Shown here: one piece after another, positions 32,756 through 42,301 of the stretch
Layout: every line of letters begins with the position of its first letter
Numbering within the stretch: position 1 is the stretch's first letter
Assembly (NCBI RefSeq): GCF_028583425.1
Contig: NC_072791.1
Location: 17,007,868 to 17,071,867, forward strand
Reading direction: 5' to 3'
DNA: 64,000 nt
Source: Eublepharis macularius
Taxonomy: Eukaryota; Chordata; Lepidosauria; Squamata; Eublepharidae
Program-made: the position numbers and the translations under genes
Notes under the pieces: model-generated
The model's input: only the letters and a program-made list of their open reading frames with translations
What the model was told of the DNA's origin: nothing
Databases searched by the model: none

Positions 32756-32974
32756 TAGGGTTGCCAGGTCCAAGTTGGGAAATTTCTGGAGATTTTGGGG
32801 GCGGAGCCTGAAGAGAGTGGGGTTTGGGGAGGGGAGGGGCCTCAGTGGGGTATAATTCCATAGAGTTCAGTGTTCAAAGCAGCCATTTTCTCCAGGGGAA
32901 CTGATCTCTGTTGCCTGGAGATCAGGTGTAATTCCGGGAGATCTCCAGCAATCACCTGGAGGCTGGCAAGCCTA
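32756..32974 (-). mobile_element. hAT-type MITE, family A
   Basis: TAGGGTTGCCAGGTCC ... GGGGCGGAGCCTG ... GGTATAATTCCATAGAGTTC ... GGAGGCTGGCAAGCCTA. Target octamers ACGTGTGA (32748-32755) and ATGTGTGA (32975-32982) differ by one transition. Confidence 0.88.
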
Positions 32975-32999
32975 ATGTGTGAACATTACAGGAGGAGAG

Positions 33000-33085
33000 C
33001 AGAAGTCCAGTAGCACCTATAAGACTAAAAAAATTTGTGGTAGGGTATGAGCTTGCGTGAGCTAACTTCTTCAGATACAGCTAGA
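33000..33085 (+). repeat. GAGTCCAGTAGCA-family repeat, single arm
   Basis: GAAGTCCAGTAGCACCTATA ... GGTAGGGTATGAGCTTGCGT ... TAACTTCTTCAGATACAGC. Confidence 0.65.
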
Positions 33086-33089
33086 ATAA

Positions 33090-35058
33090 GATACAGATAC
33101 AGCTAGTAGAAGAAATCCTTGATTCTAGGAAACCTTATTTACCGTCAGTGGATCTGTTCTGGACACCATAACCTTATTGACCACCAATGAATGTAAATTA
33201 TCCAAGTTGCCATGGTCCTCTTTTTATTCAGCATCATGCACGTACTCAGCTTGGCAGAAAAACAAATGCCTTTTCCAAGTTTCAAGAGGACAGCGGCCAG
33301 TTGTAGTTTGAAATTTGGAGTGGGTAGCATCTGTCAGCTTTGTATTGATTTTTGTGAAGAAGTTGGTGGGGGGGGGGGAGGTGAAAGGTCCTTGCAATGT
33401 TTGTAAGAAGGTCCTGTGAGAAAGTCTTAGGGGGAAATCTAAAGGGTTGCTTCTGAGCCTTGCCTTCCATTAACCCCCTGCTGCTGTTCTTCCTCAAGAT
33501 ATTTTAATGGCTTTCAAAGCAAGTGAGCGGAAAATGGCCTCTCTGCAACCTGGATGAGGCTTTTGCTTCCTGCGGAAAAACATAGGAATGCTTGTTAGAG
33601 ACATTGGCCAGTCTAATTTTAAAAAGATGCAATTTCTAAAAGAGATTACTCGTAACTCAAAGGGGACAATTAAACATTTGCACTGGAAAACTCTGTTTTA
33701 CTGCCTTTTTAACCATTTCACGTGTACTTTTCTTTTAAAGGGGAAGAGGGGGTTGGAAAGATAGCTGTTGGAGAAGTTACTTTGTGGGGAGAAGAGTCAT
33801 TTGCCCTTCTCAGCTTCAGCCTCTACATTCAGCGGGGAGGTTGGTTCCATGTTCTCCCATCTTGCTTACTTCCAGTACCACAACTGGGATTTTGTTCATG
33901 TTTGAGGGAGGCAAAGTGTAATATAGCTGCTGCAGACAGAGTGTTTTTGCTCAAAAACCGTGGTGCAAGCCGAAGAAAACAAGACAATTTATCCACTCCT
34001 GCTGCCGCCCAGTATCATTTCTCCCTCCACACCCCAGCTGTGTTCAGCAAGTCAATTTTTTTCACAATGGTGAATTCCACACAAGTTTTTTGCTCCAGTT
34101 TGGGGTCCCCACTGCAGTCGTTTATTTCTGAGCTTCCACTCGGTATCATTGGCCACCCCTTGTTTTTCCATGGTTCCCCTATACGTTCTCTCTACTTCCT
34201 CAAGCCACCTTTGATCCTGTTCCCTGCCAGTATGCAGCCAAAGCGCCATCCCTGTGGAAAGCTTCAAAAGGTGCCACCAACTTAAGCCCATTTTCCTGGG
34301 CCCCATTCCCCCAAAGCTAACATTTCCTCCCCCTGTGTCATGGAGGTCCTTTTAAATACCAGCAGTAGTTAGGTTGCTATAGTATTATAATGACCTGTCT
34401 ACTGAGGCCTCTGAAATCTTAGGTTTCATTTTAAAAAGTAAGTCTCAAGCCCTTTTTCATTGCCAAGACATACCTTTTCCCTGTACCCTCAATCAAAGAA
34501 GGCAGAGAGATGTACTTTTTAAAAAAATGAAAGTGGGAATTCAGAGAACCTAATGGATAGATTGCTTTAATTTTATAACGCAATAGCAATCGTGCAATTG
34601 CCGAATGCTTTAAAAGGCTCCCAGTGGGGGTATAATGTCTGTCTGAACCGCTTTCATATGTTAACGTAAAGCACTGAGATAAAAGTTTTTGAGTTTTTAA
34701 AATATCTATTCATGTCAGTGCCAGTTCCTCTGTGTCCACATCCTAGGTTATAACCTCCGTTTAAATGCTGACCTGGTTGCAAGCTGATGTTAGCGAGAAA
34801 AGTTGTAACTTTAACCTCGGAAGCTATCATGTTTCTTAGAGCCGGCAATACATCCTCACCCTTTGGGGTTTTAGTTTCAACTTACTACGGTGTACTATCT
34901 GGAAAGCGGCAGGGGAGCTGGCTCTCTAAGTAGCCACCTTGCATAACTGCTCGCTTATTTCAGTATGTTGAGTAACTTCTACCGGAACTCTGTGCAGTGC
35001 AGTGCAGTGGTTATCGTTACAACCAGTTCCTTAAGGTAGGTTGAGCCTTGACCTAGAT
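33090..35058. other. Unique sequence with one chance-length ORF
   Basis: A 187-codon + strand ORF (33722-34285) is the longest unassigned frame. It has no recognisable domain, no CpG island and no antisense or splice support, and one ORF of this size is expected by chance in a window this long. Confidence 0.45.
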
Positions 35059-35082
35059 AGCCTAGCCTAGCCTAGCCTAGCC
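35059..35082. repeat. (CCTAG)n pentamer
   Basis: Five copies of TAGCC/CCTAG sit directly at the 5' end of the 5S-derived SINE, which itself begins with a GCCTGACC segment. Confidence 0.8.
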
Positions 35083-35235
35083 TGACCTCATCAGATCTTG
35101 AAAGCTAGCAGGGTGGCCCTGGCTAGTACTTAGATGGTAGACCATCAGAGAAGTCTAGGGTTGTTACGCATAGGTAGGCAATGGCAAACCATCCCTGAAC
35201 GTCTCTAGCATTGAAACCCCTATGAGGTTGTCTAA
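35083..35235 (+). mobile_element. 5S-rRNA-derived SINE with Bov-B-like tail
   Basis: CTGACCTCATCAGATCTTGA, AAGCTAGCAGGGTGGCCCTG, GCTAGTACTTAGATGGTAGA follows 5S rRNA. The tail GTAGGCAATGGCAAACCATC ... is that of the other two copies. Confidence 0.82.
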
Positions 35236-35638
35236 ATTTGACAACAGCAACAAAAAAGCAGAGACAGACGGGGCCGGGGAGTGTCACCCAGGTCTAAGTC
35301 CGGCTGTGTGTTCACTGTACCGTATTGTACACATGAAGCTGTCTTATGCTGTGTCAGACCACTAGATGTCATGGGCAGTACTCTCTACTGTGAGCAGCTG
35401 TGGATCTCCAGGGTTTCAGCGCCAAACTACACATTACATATATTTCATGATTACCACACGGACCTGCAGCAAGATGCCCGTTGCAAGTTCCCCATAGCAG
35501 CTCAGTTCAGAGGAGTCGTAGGGGCCCAACAGAGATAAAGACCGCAGTGCAGGGATGGAGGGGTTGCTGCCTTTCCCTCACACTGTTTCCCTGTCCCAAG
35601 ATCGCCACGAGGATGTGATTTTGTTTCAGCTTACAGTG

Positions 35639-35857
35639 TAGGGTTGCCAGCCTCCAGGTGGTGGCTGGAGATCTCCCGGAATGACAAATGATCTCCAGGC
35701 CTCAGAGATCAGTTCCCCTGGAGAAAATGGCTTCTTTGGAGGCTGGATTCTCTGGTATGATACCCTTCTGTGGTCCTTCTCCTCCCCAAACCCCACCCTC
35801 TTCAGGCTCCACCCCTGAAATCTCCAGGAATTTCCCAGCCTGGAGCTGGCTACCCTA
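35639..35857 (+). mobile_element. hAT-type MITE, family A (best-preserved copy)
   Basis: TAGGGTTGCCAGCC ... GAGCTGGCTACCCTA, 219 bp, with a perfect 8-bp target duplication TTACAGTG at 35631-35638 and 35858-35865. The interior is CTGGAGATCTCCCGGAATGA ... CAGAGATCAGTTCCCCTGGA. Confidence 0.93.
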
Positions 35858-35861
35858 TTAC

Positions 35862-35925
35862 AGTGTGTAATCCACCTTGAGTCTCAGTGAGAAAGGCGGA
35901 CTATAAATAAAGTACGTAAAATGAA
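35862..35925 (+). mobile_element. CR1/L2-like LINE 3' tail
   Basis: AGTGTGTAATCCACCTTGAG, TCTCAGTGAGAAAGGCGGAC, TATAAATAAA. It is split from its upstream part by the MITE at 35639. Confidence 0.7.
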
Positions 35926-36325
35926 TAAAAATGTTGCCCTATCAAGGGAACTGTGCAAGCATTCACTGCATGTGCAGTGCCCCCCCCCCCGGAAAGAACA
36001 AATAATGCATCTGGGCAGTTTGGGGTTGGGAAAACATTATGGTGGGGGGAGGCAGGAGCCCTTCCTCCCAAGCCACAGTCCTGATCTGAAATGGACCCAT
36101 TTGGCACTTCTGAGTTGAATTCCCATGTGGATCTCACAGTGATCATCCTGCCGCAACTCGTCATGGCGATCACGTGATAGATGTATCTTGTAGTTTGGCC
36201 CTCAGGTAGGGATTTTTCACATCACTTTCTATCTGACCCTTTAGCTGGAGAGATAATAGGGATTGAACCTGAGACTGTTTGTAAATAAAGCGTGTCCTCC
36301 GCCACTAAACCAAGGCTGTCCTCCT

Positions 36326-36584
36326 TGCTCAGAGAACTAGGCAGACCCAGCAATTAACAGCTATATTGTCAAAAAGAAACCCGAGGACTTCTAAATCTCG
36401 GGAGTAAAGCTGTTCTAATAACGAGAAGCTTTACCTTGCACATCACTGGTTCTAACGTTCTTGCCCTGGGAGCTGATGAAAAGAACGCACTGGGCTGGCC
36501 CAGGTATCACATTAACAGTTGAATAAGCAAACGTGTTCTCAGATGTTTGTTTTGCCTCCTAAAGGGTGCAAAAAAATGACACCT
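36326..36584. other. Unique sequence, nothing recognised
   Basis: Short unique stretch left of the ORF1-only L1 insertion. It supplies the left copy of its target duplication. Confidence 0.5.
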
Positions 36585-36601
36585 TTGAACAGTAGACTCT
36601 A

Positions 36602-38123
36602 TTTTTTTTTTTTTATAAATTTTTTTATTTTTCATAACTACAAAACACTACACCAGACTATCACAAGGAAAGGGAAGAGGGAAGGGACAAAGGGGAGTGG
36701 AAAAAGAAAAAGGGGGGGGAATGAACTACAAACACTAAACACTACACTTCAATGTTTCCCTTCATACTGTCATAATACAAAAATAGCTCCATAGAATAAT
36801 GATGGAGTGGTTAATCATACAGAGAATAAACATTTCAAATTCTGATTAAACTTTCCTCCCCCTTCTGGGTCCCGGACGCAATTCTCTCTGTGCAACTGCT
36901 GTTGCAATGCTCTCCTCCTCCCCCCCCCCCCCCGGCTCCTCCTTTTCTTCGTTCTTGGTGCAGCAGAGTTCTGGGTTTTTATTCTCAAAATCCTTTAGTT
37001 GATCTTCTGATAATATCTTATAGGCCTGATCTTTATATCTGAACCATATTCCTTCCGGGAATAACCATTTGTACTTTATTCCATGGTCCCTCAGAAGAGC
37101 TGCAAACTTTTTATATTTAAAACGCCGTTTCCGGACTAGAAATGGAACGTCCTTCAAAATCTTGACTTTCAAACCCATAAAGTCCAAATCCGCATTGTAT
37201 GAGTTATATAGGATGGTGTCCCGAATCTTTTTAGTTGAAAAGTCAATAATGATCTCACGAGGCAACTGTCGCTTTGTTGCATATTTTGAAGAAGCCCGAC
37301 GGACCTCCAAAATGGCGCTTTTAACCTCTTCTTTAGTCGTCCTCGCGGGTGTCGCCAGTAATTCCGAGACCAAATCCCACAGATCCTCATTTTCCTCCTC
37401 TTTCACGTTTTGGAGACGCAAAATTGTCTGCGTTCGTTCCACTTGTAGCCCGATCAGTTGGTTCTCCACCAACTTCAGCTCCTTTTTTGTAGCCTTCACA
37501 AGTGACGCACTTTCCAGAGCAGACTTTTCTGCCCCCCCCGCTGCTGCCTTAATGGTTTTCACCTCGCTTTCAATTAAGCCCACCCTTTGATCAGTTTCGT
37601 TCAGCTTGTCAACAAAGGGTTTTATGGCTTCCACCACCGCCCTGCGCACCAATTCTTCGAGCGACTCCCCTTTCTGCAAGGTGGCCGAGATTGACTTACC
37701 GAGAGCGGGACTTTGCTTCTTTGCTGCCATTTTTGGGGGGGGGGCGCCAACAAAATTCTGGAACTCCACGAAGGGGAAGAGCGAGTCTTCTTCAGATCAA
37801 CCTCTCCTTCACAAACGCTTGTAGAACAGAAGGGATTCGCTTGTTTACAGGCTTCCGCCTGTTTCTTTTACTTGCCGTTTCTCGTTGCCCGGCGGCACTC
37901 GAGGCGCCGCGCACATCTGCCGGCCTCCATAGGGACAAACGGGCAATTCCCTCCCCGCATTGATTTCGGGGAGTTCTTCCCGCCGCGTCCCGGACCCTGG
38001 CTCCCTCCCTGGGAGTCCTGGGGGCTAATCCTTGCAGATCAGCCGCCCGGTCAGGGTGCCCGGTCGTTTCCTCCCGGACCAGCCGAGAGGAGCGTCCGGC
38101 ATGGCTGAGAAAACGAAACCGAA
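36602..38123 (-). mobile_element. ORF1-only L1 derivative (HAL1-like), apparently full insertion
   Basis: This 1,522-bp insertion is flanked by a perfect 17-bp direct repeat TTGAACAGTAGACTCTA at 36585-36601 and 38124-38140, the signature of target-primed reverse transcription. Read on the minus strand it has a CpG-rich leader of about 390 bp, one intact ORF1 and an approximately 225-bp 3' UTR. It ends with a polyadenylation signal (AATAAA in an A-rich context near 36625) and an A-rich tail. There is no trace of an ORF2 endonuclease or reverse transcriptase between ORF1 and the tail. In mammals such ORF1-only L1 relatives are called HAL1 elements. Alternatives are a one-off internal deletion or a retrotransposed spliced L1 RNA. 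The perfect target duplication and open frame suggest a recent insertion. Confidence 0.85.
36846..37769 (-). CDS. L1-type ORF1 protein (RNA-binding chaperone), intact
   Basis: The frame has 307 codons. It is the nucleic-acid-binding ORF1p of an L1 retrotransposon, which in known L1s forms trimers and packages L1 RNA in the cytoplasm. Visible parts are: a basic and Pro/Ala N-terminus (1-33); a Leu/Val heptad coiled coil (about 35-113); an RRM-like domain starting at ILRLQNV (about 115) with LPREIIIDFSTKKIRDTIL at 169-187; a C-terminal domain (about 200-262) with KILKDVPFLVRKRRF, ALLRDHGIKYKWLFPEGI and SEDQLKDF; then a Glu/Gly-rich linker and an Arg-rich tail. The second Met (residue 14, ATG at 37730) has a better context (A at -3, G at +4) and may be the true start, giving 294 residues. 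Length and domain order fit the family. Confidence 0.9.
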   Translation of the reverse strand: MEFQNFVGAPPPKMAAKKQSPALGKSISATLQKGESLEELVRRAVVEAIKPFVDKLNETDQRVGLIESEVKTIKAAAGGAEKSALESASLVKATKKELKLVENQLIGLQVERTQTILRLQNVKEEENEDLWDLVSELLATPARTTKEEVKSAILEVRRASSKYATKRQLPREIIIDFSTKKIRDTILYNSYNADLDFMGLKVKILKDVPFLVRKRRFKYKKFAALLRDHGIKYKWLFPEGIWFRYKDQAYKILSEDQLKDFENKNPELCCTKNEEKEEPGGGGEEESIATAVAQRELRPGPRRGRKV

Positions 38124-38140
38124 TTGAACAGTAGACTCTA

Positions 38141-38500
38141 CCGCCATAACCATCTGGATGTAGTTTTATTACAATCCCCTGCCAAAATATAATGCTCACT
38201 TTGAAGACTAGAATGGAGGCAGATTGTAAAAATTCCAGAGTGTGACCTGAGGTTGTGTTCTTTTCTAAGTGATTATGGGGTGTGTGGGGTGGGAGAGATG
38301 TTTACACACACACCAGTGTGTGGGGGGTGGTGGGATAATGCATATTTGTTTAGTCAGGGACAGCCAACTGACTTTGAGATGTAGAATTAGTCTTGTTTGT
38401 TTGTCAAGATGGCTTATGTTAAGTCTACCTTTGTAGACTTTCATTTTTATAGAAACTTGTTTCCAGGATTTGCTGAATGGAGACTGAATGCTCGCGCGTA
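38141..38500. other. Unique sequence, nothing recognised
   Basis: GT- and CA-rich patches lie at 38280-38330. No exon is seen. Confidence 0.4.
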
Positions 38501-38501
38501 C

Positions 38502-38693
38502 AGACATGAAGTTGCCTTGTCTTGAGTCAGACCACCAGTCTATGAAAGCCGTTATTATCTACACTGAGCAGTGGCAGCCTTCCCAGGTCTCAAGCGGAGG
38601 TCTTTCACTTCACCTCCTACCTGATCTTTCTAACTGAAGGTTGAACCTGGAACCTTCTGCGTGAAAAGCAACTGCTGAGCTACCAAGTCCTGG
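38502..38693 (-). mobile_element. tRNA-derived SINE, family 1
   Basis: ACATGAAGTTGCCTTGTCTT, GGTCTCAAGCGGAGGTCTTT, GGTTGAACCTGGAACCTTCT and CTGAGCTACC, in reverse orientation. Confidence 0.78.
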
Positions 38694-38865
38694 CAGAGAA
38701 TGCGGTGGTGGCGGTGGAGCAATTATTCATTATTTAAGCATTTCTACCCAGATTTCCTACAATATTTTGAGAGTCAAAGGAAGCAATTCCAAGCAAGTCT
38801 GCTCACAAGTAAGTCTGAGGATCTTCAGAGGGGCTTACTTGCAGCAGAGTGACGTTAGTTTTGCG

Positions 38866-39084
38866 TAGGGTTGCCAGGTCCAGGCAACCCTAATCCTGGA
38901 GATTTTGGGGGTGGAGCCTGGAGAGGGCGGGGTTTGGGGAGGGGAGAGGCCTCAGAATAGTATAATGCCATAGAGTCCACCCTCCAAAGCAGCCATTTTC
39001 TCCAAGGGAACTGCTCTCTGTCACCTGGAGATCAGTTGTAATTCCAGGAGATCTCCAGCCACCACCTGGAGGCTGGCAACCCTA
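38866..39084 (-). mobile_element. hAT-type MITE, family A
   Basis: TAGGGTTGCCAGGTCC ... GGCTGGCAACCCTA, 219 bp. Target octamers GTTTTGCG (38858-38865) and GTTTTGCA (39085-39092) differ by one CpG-type transition. It sits next to an old AGTAAG-type repeat. Confidence 0.92.
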
Positions 39085-39582
39085 GTTTTGCACCAAAAAA
39101 AGTCACTTACAAAATAGATTTGATTTGATGGATTATATTTCTAGCCTGCCCTTCCTGCAGGGCAGGTCACAACATCAAATCACATATAAATTAAAACCTT
39201 ACAATAAATACAAAAAGATTGTGCCTGTACAAAAGATACAGTACAGGTAGAATTAAAACCATCTGAATGCAAAATGCAAAAAAATCCAATTTAAACAAAG
39301 ACATGTATACTATGATACCTCAACAGATTGAGTTGGTGGTGATTTCTCTTATCCAGCTCACATGGCGACACAAGAATCTTCGGCCATGCCCTGGCTAAAT
39401 ACCTGTAACGGGGGGGGGGGGGGGACAAAAACTCTGGCCGGATCTCATCCAGCTGACAAAGACGCCCCCGGCCTCCCTCTGTTGTTGGAGTAAATAAGTG
39501 AACCTTCAATGGTTGTCCAAAATGAGCTGTCTGAAGCGAGCCTTGTCCTAATGGCAAAGTCGCACCTATTGCTTAATCTTGT

Positions 39583-39975
39583 TTGTTTATTTACTTATTT
39601 ACGTTATTAATAGCCTGCCTTTCTCACTGAGATTCAAGGTGGATCACACAGTATAAGTCAATATGGTCAATGGCGGGGACGTTCAATAAATGATACCATA
39701 GGATACGGATAGCAGAAATCTAGAAACAATTTAACATGACATATTAAACAACAATGAAACATCCCAATAGGAGTATATTTGCAGTAACACAGAGTACCAA
39801 ATAGTATAGCCTATAGTCCATATCCCTTTACCAGGGCATCTTTCAATTTCCTGAATACAGTTTTGCATGATTTGCAGAAAGCCAAGAGAATAGGAGCTCT
39901 CCTGACGCCTTCAGGCAGGCCATTCCATAAAGGGGGGGCCACAATAAAGGATGTGTGTGTACGGGCAGCTGTTGT
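39583..39975 (-). mobile_element. CR1/L2-like LINE ORF2 C-terminus and 3' UTR
   Basis: The minus strand reads NGLPEGVRRAPILLAF then CKSCKTVFRKLKDAL (about 39935-39835), matching the WNSLPxxxRxAxxxxxFKxxLKT ending of CR1/L2-type LINEs. The 3' UTR ends in GATCCACCTTGAATCTCAGT, GAGAAAGGCAGGC and TAAATAAGTAAATAAA. It shares its tail with 28726, 54560, 56690 and 62715. Confidence 0.78.
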
Positions 39976-39976
39976 G

Positions 39977-40125
39977 CATAGTGGTGTAGTGGTTAGAGTG
40001 CTGGACTAGCAACTAGGAAACCCAGGTTCAAATCCCTCCTCTGCCATGGAAGTTTACTGAGTGACCTTGGGCCAGTCATACACTCTCAGCCTAACCTACC
40101 TCTCAAGGTTGTTGTGAGGGTTAGG
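39977..40125 (+). mobile_element. SINE family 2
   Basis: AGTGGTGTAGTGGTTAGAGT, CCCAGGTTCAAATCCCTCCT (box B), GACCTTGGGCCAGTCATACA and CCTACCTCTCAAGGTTGTTG. A diverged continuation (GTTGTGAGGATAAAATGA) appears near 40235. Confidence 0.72.
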
Positions 40126-40341
40126 GTTAGATTATCCCACCTGTTTCTTAACTCGCTATCAGAGAGGCAAGGTTTAGACTTTAGGAGACAGTGATGTTTA
40201 TCACTCATTTTACTTTTCCTCTGCTCAGTAGATGTTGTGAGGATAAAATGAAGGAAAGGAGAATTGGCCACATCAAGTTCCTTCAAGAAAAGATAGGATA
40301 AAATATGAGACTTAATTGGTGAATTGGTTAAATATAAAATA

Positions 40342-41336
40342 CTAGTAACAAATCCCGTTGTGGGAAAAAATACAACGGGCTCTAGAATGGGGAGGGTGGT
40401 CAGCTGGGCATTGCCTCCTCCTCTTTGACTGATCCCGGCCAGATGAAGGCTGGGGGCAGATTTTGCCACCTGCTCTGCTCCTGATCCTGGGCACATGAAG
40501 GAGGCGCAGACATTCCCACTTCTTCCGCACCTGATCCCGGCTGGAAGAAGGAGGGGAGGGCACTGCTATCTGCTCTGCTCCTGATCCCGGCTGGCTGAAG
40601 GTGGGGCAGGTATTGTTTCCTGCTCTGCGCCTGATTCTGTCTGGGTGAAGGGGACAGGCATTGCTGCCTGCTCAATGTCTGATCCCAACGGGGTGAAGGG
40701 GGAGCGGGCATTGCCACTTGCTCCACTCCTGATCCAGGCTGGGTGAAGGGGGGCGGGCATTGCCACCTGCTTCATGCCTGATCCCAGCCAGGTGAAGAAA
40801 GGGGCAGGCATTGCCACCTGCTCTGCTCCTGATCCTGGCTGCATGAAGGGGGGAGGCGGCATTACCACCTGCTCCACTCCTGATCCCAGCTGGGTGATGG
40901 TGGGGGGTGGGCATAGCCACCTGCTCCACTCGTGATCCTGGCCAGGTGATGGTGGGGGCGGCCATTGCCACCTGCTTCTTGCCTGATCCCAGCTGGTTGA
41001 AGGTGGGGGGAGGACATTGCCATCTGCTCTGTTCTTGATTCCACCTGTGTGAAGGTGGGGGGGGGCATTGCCACCTGCTGTGCTCCTGATCCTGGCCGGG
41101 TGATGGCGGGGGGGCAGACATTGCCACCTGCTCCGCTCCTGATCCCAGCTGGCTGGCAGTGGGGGGAGGGCATTGCCGCCTGCTCCACACCTGATCCCAG
41201 ACTAGGCTTCCCGCTGCAGCATGCTCTTGGAGGGATGGGCTGTCTCTTCTGGGCTTCCCTCCATGGCAGCGCCATCTGGAGGACCAAGGTAGGAATTGTA
41301 TTGTCTGGAACACAGTTAGGCTTTTATATAGCAGGA
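40342..41336 (-). mobile_element. Non-autonomous Helitron with internal minisatellite
   Basis: Read on the minus strand the element starts TCCTGCTATATAAAAG (from 41336). It ends with a hairpin CCCGTTGT/ACAACGGG (40372-40379 and 40354-40361), eight bases, and a terminal CTAG at 40342-40345. The flanks are A on the 5' side and T on the 3' side, so it sits between A and T with no target duplication. These are the diagnostic Helitron ends. At 995 bp it has no Rep/helicase reading frame. Most of the interior is a minisatellite, a common state for non-autonomous Helitrons. Confidence 0.85.
40398..41200. repeat. Minisatellite of ~51-bp units inside the Helitron
   Basis: About 15 full units, each beginning TGATC or TGATT, run from 40430 to a last partial unit at 41192, averaging 50.8 bp. 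A partial unit precedes the first. A typical unit has the order TGATCCCAGCTGGGTGA, a G-run, GCATTGCCACCTGCTC. Because units are near 51 bp (17 codons), the minus strand stays open for long stretches. This produces spurious repeat-like ORFs with GAGGNA-type motifs. Confidence 0.9.
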
Positions 41337-42301
41337 TTTTCATCAATTGGTTTGGTAGCTAAGCATGGGATCTCAAATGCACTCACATGGAAGCAGGACT
41401 GGGAGAGGCTTGTGTCTGAGATTTTATAACTGTGCTGCTGGTTAGAATAGCAGTAGTTAAGTATTGTGGTCCTGAACCTTGTTGAACCTTGGGGGCACTT
41501 TTAAAATTTTGAAACGGAGCAATGGATGCCACAAAACCCGGCTTTCATGGGTAATGGGTAGAATTGCAAGATGGCTGCCATGGAGCCTAATTACAGAAAT
41601 CTAATTACAGAATGGTGAGATTATCTGCAAAACGTTGAGAAGTTCCTATTATGGGGGCTCTAAGGAGGCACAGGGCCCTTCCTGGGGTCTTCTGAAGCAC
41701 CTCCTACTCCCATGTAGTGGAGGAAAGCCAGCATTGGCTCCGTTGCTTTGGGGAAGAAGCAAGTGGACCCCCCAGGGAACACATCGGCGAGCACCATGTT
41801 TCAATCACTGTATGTGGTGTAAGGCAGCTTCATGTGTTCCAAGAAAAGTGAATTAAAGCCCCACAGAACAGAGTAACTTACTTCTGAGTAAACGTGTGTC
41901 GTAAGAGGAGCTCGTGCCTGAGGCTTCATACTAGCAACCTCAGAGTATCTTCAGCCATTCCATTGCCAGAATGCCATCTCCAGGGCCAGCCCTGAAGCTG
42001 GAGACTGGTGGTTGTGAAAACAGGGCTTGGGGGCTTTGCCAGATGGAATGGGCACAGGAGTGAAGGTTATCACAAATTCATCCCTGTCTTTGAAGCAACA
42101 CTCCTGCAAATCTAATGGCTGACCTAGGTCCAAAATGCAGCAATGCTCAGCTTAACACATGGGTGCCTGCCAGGACATTTCCCAAAACAAAGGCCCAGTC
42201 CTGAGTAGTGTTTCAGAAGATCCCTGGAGAGATCCTCCTTGGATCTACAGGGAGAGCCCATTTGGAAACAGTTTCCCCACAAGACACATGGCTTGGAAAC
42301 A
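41337..42301. other. Unique sequence with repeat fragments
   Basis: An AGTAAGCCC-type fragment lies at about 41850-41905. Nothing coding is recognised. Confidence 0.4.

Larger units (their letters stand above)
35427..36198. mobile_element. DNA element with GCCAAACTACA inverted ends, nested contents
   Basis: The left end GCCAAACTACACATTACATA is matched by the right end TGTAGTTTGGC. After reverse complement the right arm runs GCCAAACTACAAGATACATC, giving similarity into the first ~55 bp. The insertion splits a SINE, with TTTCAG / CCTCAG at the two junctions. It carries a family A MITE and a LINE tail inside. The ends resemble the palindromes at 10104 and 18368, so this may be a longer member of that family. 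Confidence 0.7.
35326..36325 (-). mobile_element. tRNA-derived SINE family 1, split by a 770-bp DNA element
   Basis: The left part (35326-35426) has CATGAAGCTGTCTTATGCTG and GGATCTCCAGGGTTTCAG. The right part (36199-36325) has TTTTTCACATCACTTTCTAT, GGGATTGAACCTGAG and CCACTAAACC. The join corresponds to GGTCTCAGGCAGAGG in intact copies. Confidence 0.8.

Noticed and set aside
33722-34285. 187-codon + strand ORF as a novel gene
   Set aside because: No domain, promoter or splice context. With ordinary stop density, about one ORF this long is expected by chance over six frames of 64 kb.
37069-37590. 173-codon + strand ORF
   Set aside because: It is antisense to the L1-type ORF1, which has the domain matches.
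40118-40132. Telomere-like GGGTTAGGGTTAG
   Set aside because: Only two units, at the end of a SINE body. Far too short for an interstitial telomeric array.
40400-41346. Overlapping minus-strand ORFs with GAGGNA-like peptide repeats as a repeat protein
   Set aside because: They are translations of the 51-bp (17-codon) minisatellite inside the Helitron. Several frames stay open at once, as expected for a satellite.
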